From UBA6623 sp965248235 (GTDB lineage Bacteria > Acidobacteriota > Terriglobia > Bryobacterales > UBA6623): a stretch of 64,000 bases of DNA. A model generated the notes under the pieces. It saw only the letters and a program-made list of their open reading frames with translations, ran no database searches and had not been told where the DNA came from. Location of the stretch: positions 992,001 through 1,056,000 of the forward strand of contig CBDFIU010000002.1 in the NCBI GenBank assembly GCA_965248235.1, written 5' to 3'. Both the position numbers and the translations under genes were made by a program. Shown here piece after piece: positions 63,039 to 64,000 of this stretch (positions are counted from its first letter, which is position 1; every line of letters starts with the position of its first letter).

Positions 63039-64000
63039 GATGGGTATTTACTTGACTCAGGTGACCACAAGATGTAGGATCGGGGAAATGGAAGATTATC
63101 CTCGGAATCTGGCCGAGTTCGAGGCGCGTTTCGCCACCGAGCAGGCCTGTCGAGAGTATCTGTGTCAACTCCGCTGGCCGGAGGGTTTTCGTTGTCCGCG
63201 ATGCGGGCACGACAAAGCGTGGGCGGTGCGGACAGCGCTGCTGGAGTGCGCCGGCTGCGGGCATCAAGCTTCTCCAACGGCGGGCACAATATTTCAAGAC
63301 ACCCGCCAACCCCTCCAGAGTTGGTTTCGAGCCATGTGGTGGCTCACGAGCCAGAAGAACGGGGCGAGCGCGCTGGGCTTGCGGCGGGTGTTGGGCCTGG
63401 GCAGCTGCAAAACGGCCTGGACTTGGTTGCATAAGCTCCGGCGCGCCATGGTGCGGCCCGGACGCGATCGGCTCAGCGGGCGCGTGGAGGTTGACGAGAC
63501 TTACTTAGGAGGCTTGGAGGAGGGCGTGCGCGGTCGCCAAACCGACGCTAAGGCGCTGATTGTAGTAGCGGCCGAGGAAGATGGTGCCGGCATCGGGCGG
63601 GTTCGGATACGCACCATTCCCAACGCCTCCGGGGACAGCTTGATGGCCTTCGTCGGCGAGTCGATCGAACCCGGCAGCGTGGTCCATACCGACGGTTGGC
63701 TGGGATACGAACCGCTCGAAGGCGACGGCTATCGCCACGAGGTGAGCTACCTGGAGGGGCAACCGGCGCGCGCCTCGAAACTGCTCCCCCGGGTGCACCG
63801 CGTGGTGTCGTTAGTGAAGCGCTGGATACTGGGCACGCATCAAGGAGCGGTCAGTCACGAGCATCTCGACTCCTACCTCGACGAATTCGCCTTCCGCTTC
63901 AACCGCCGCAAGTCCAGAAGTCGAGGCAAGCTCTTTTACCGCCTGGTTCAACAGGCCGTCGCCGTGCCACCGGCACCCTACAAATCGCTGGTCGGAGGCA
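63039..64000 (+). mobile_element. IS1595-family element, copy 9 (cut by window end)
   Basis: The left end is intact; the upstream 8 bp TACCGGTG (63031-63038) are the expected left target copy. The right end lies outside the window. Confidence 0.93.
63088..64000 (+). CDS. IS1595-family transposase (copy 9, 3' partial)
   Basis: The frame is open to the window edge with about 304 codons visible. It combines Arg ('GLRRVLG') and Cys ('GSCKTAW') with the ancestral Lys ('TDAKAL'), the third combination of the shuffled sites. Confidence 0.92.
   Translation, partial: MEDYPRNLAEFEARFATEQACREYLCQLRWPEGFRCPRCGHDKAWAVRTALLECAGCGHQASPTAGTIFQDTRQPLQSWFRAMWWLTSQKNGASALGLRRVLGLGSCKTAWTWLHKLRRAMVRPGRDRLSGRVEVDETYLGGLEEGVRGRQTDAKALIVVAAEEDGAGIGRVRIRTIPNASGDSLMAFVGESIEPGSVVHTDGWLGYEPLEGDGYRHEVSYLEGQPARASKLLPRVHRVVSLVKRWILGTHQGAVSHEHLDSYLDEFAFRFNRRKSRSRGKLFYRLVQQAVAVPPAPYKSLVGG

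Noticed and set aside
1..64000. CRISPR array
   Set aside because: No regularly spaced short direct repeats were found; repeats here are IS copies or isolated palindromes.
1..64000. Integrase and tRNA attachment repeat for an island
   Set aside because: No second copy of the tRNA-Val 3' end and no tyrosine recombinase were seen in the window.

Overview
The window is GC-rich bacterial chromosome, most likely from an acidobacterium of the Solibacter/Bryobacterales type. That placement rests on a metalloprotease with a TIGR03437-like C-terminal domain, two serine/threonine kinases fused to TolB/PD40 propellers, sulfatases, an LVIVD 'choice-of-anchor B' protein, and a dispersed GAGCCGCG intergenic repeat. 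It is inference; no rRNA or marker phylogeny is available.

Left part (1-16 kb): a HEAT-repeat/cyclophilin protein, two tandem IS1595-family insertions, a secreted triple-repeat protein, then a minus-strand tctC-tctB-tctA solute-uptake operon with a methyltransferase behind it. Upstream lie the remains of one large gene (9907-16131) for a membrane protein with extracytoplasmic sensor regions and a STAND/AAA-like NTPase. It is broken by an IS4 element at codon 4, an IS1595 element and two frameshifts.

Middle part (16-46 kb) is ordinary chromosome: a YncE-like propeller, an LVIVD protein, aldo/keto reductase plus sulfatase, a second sulfatase, a fatty-acyl-reductase-like SDR, a matrixin-type protease, a pair of tautomerase-like proteins (one close to cis-3-chloroacrylate dehalogenase), a Gfo/Idh/MocA oxidoreductase, two kinase-TolB genes both carrying frameshifts, a TPR protein, cysS, dus-rnhA, a zinc alcohol dehydrogenase with a sugar isomerase/epimerase, and a serine hydrolase.

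Right part (46-64 kb) is an insertion-sequence graveyard: two copies of an IS1380-type element, each carrying an IS1595 copy at the same site (one carries a second inside its transposase), an IS110-type element with a structured 5' region that includes its ribosome binding site, RAYT, IS3 and kinase fragments, a tRNA-Val(CAC), and four more small genes cut by IS1595 copies (HEPN-like, methylase-N-terminus-like, ankyrin, two-TM/SLATT-like). These resemble leftovers of a defence or accessory island.

There are nine IS1595 copies in all (eight complete, one cut by the window end). Seven have perfect 8-bp target duplications; the eighth does not, which points to a deletion. Their few differences are mostly A-to-G on the coding strand and are shuffled among copies. 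Four of the five frameshifts found lie in homopolymer runs, so base-calling errors must be excluded before calling those genes dead.
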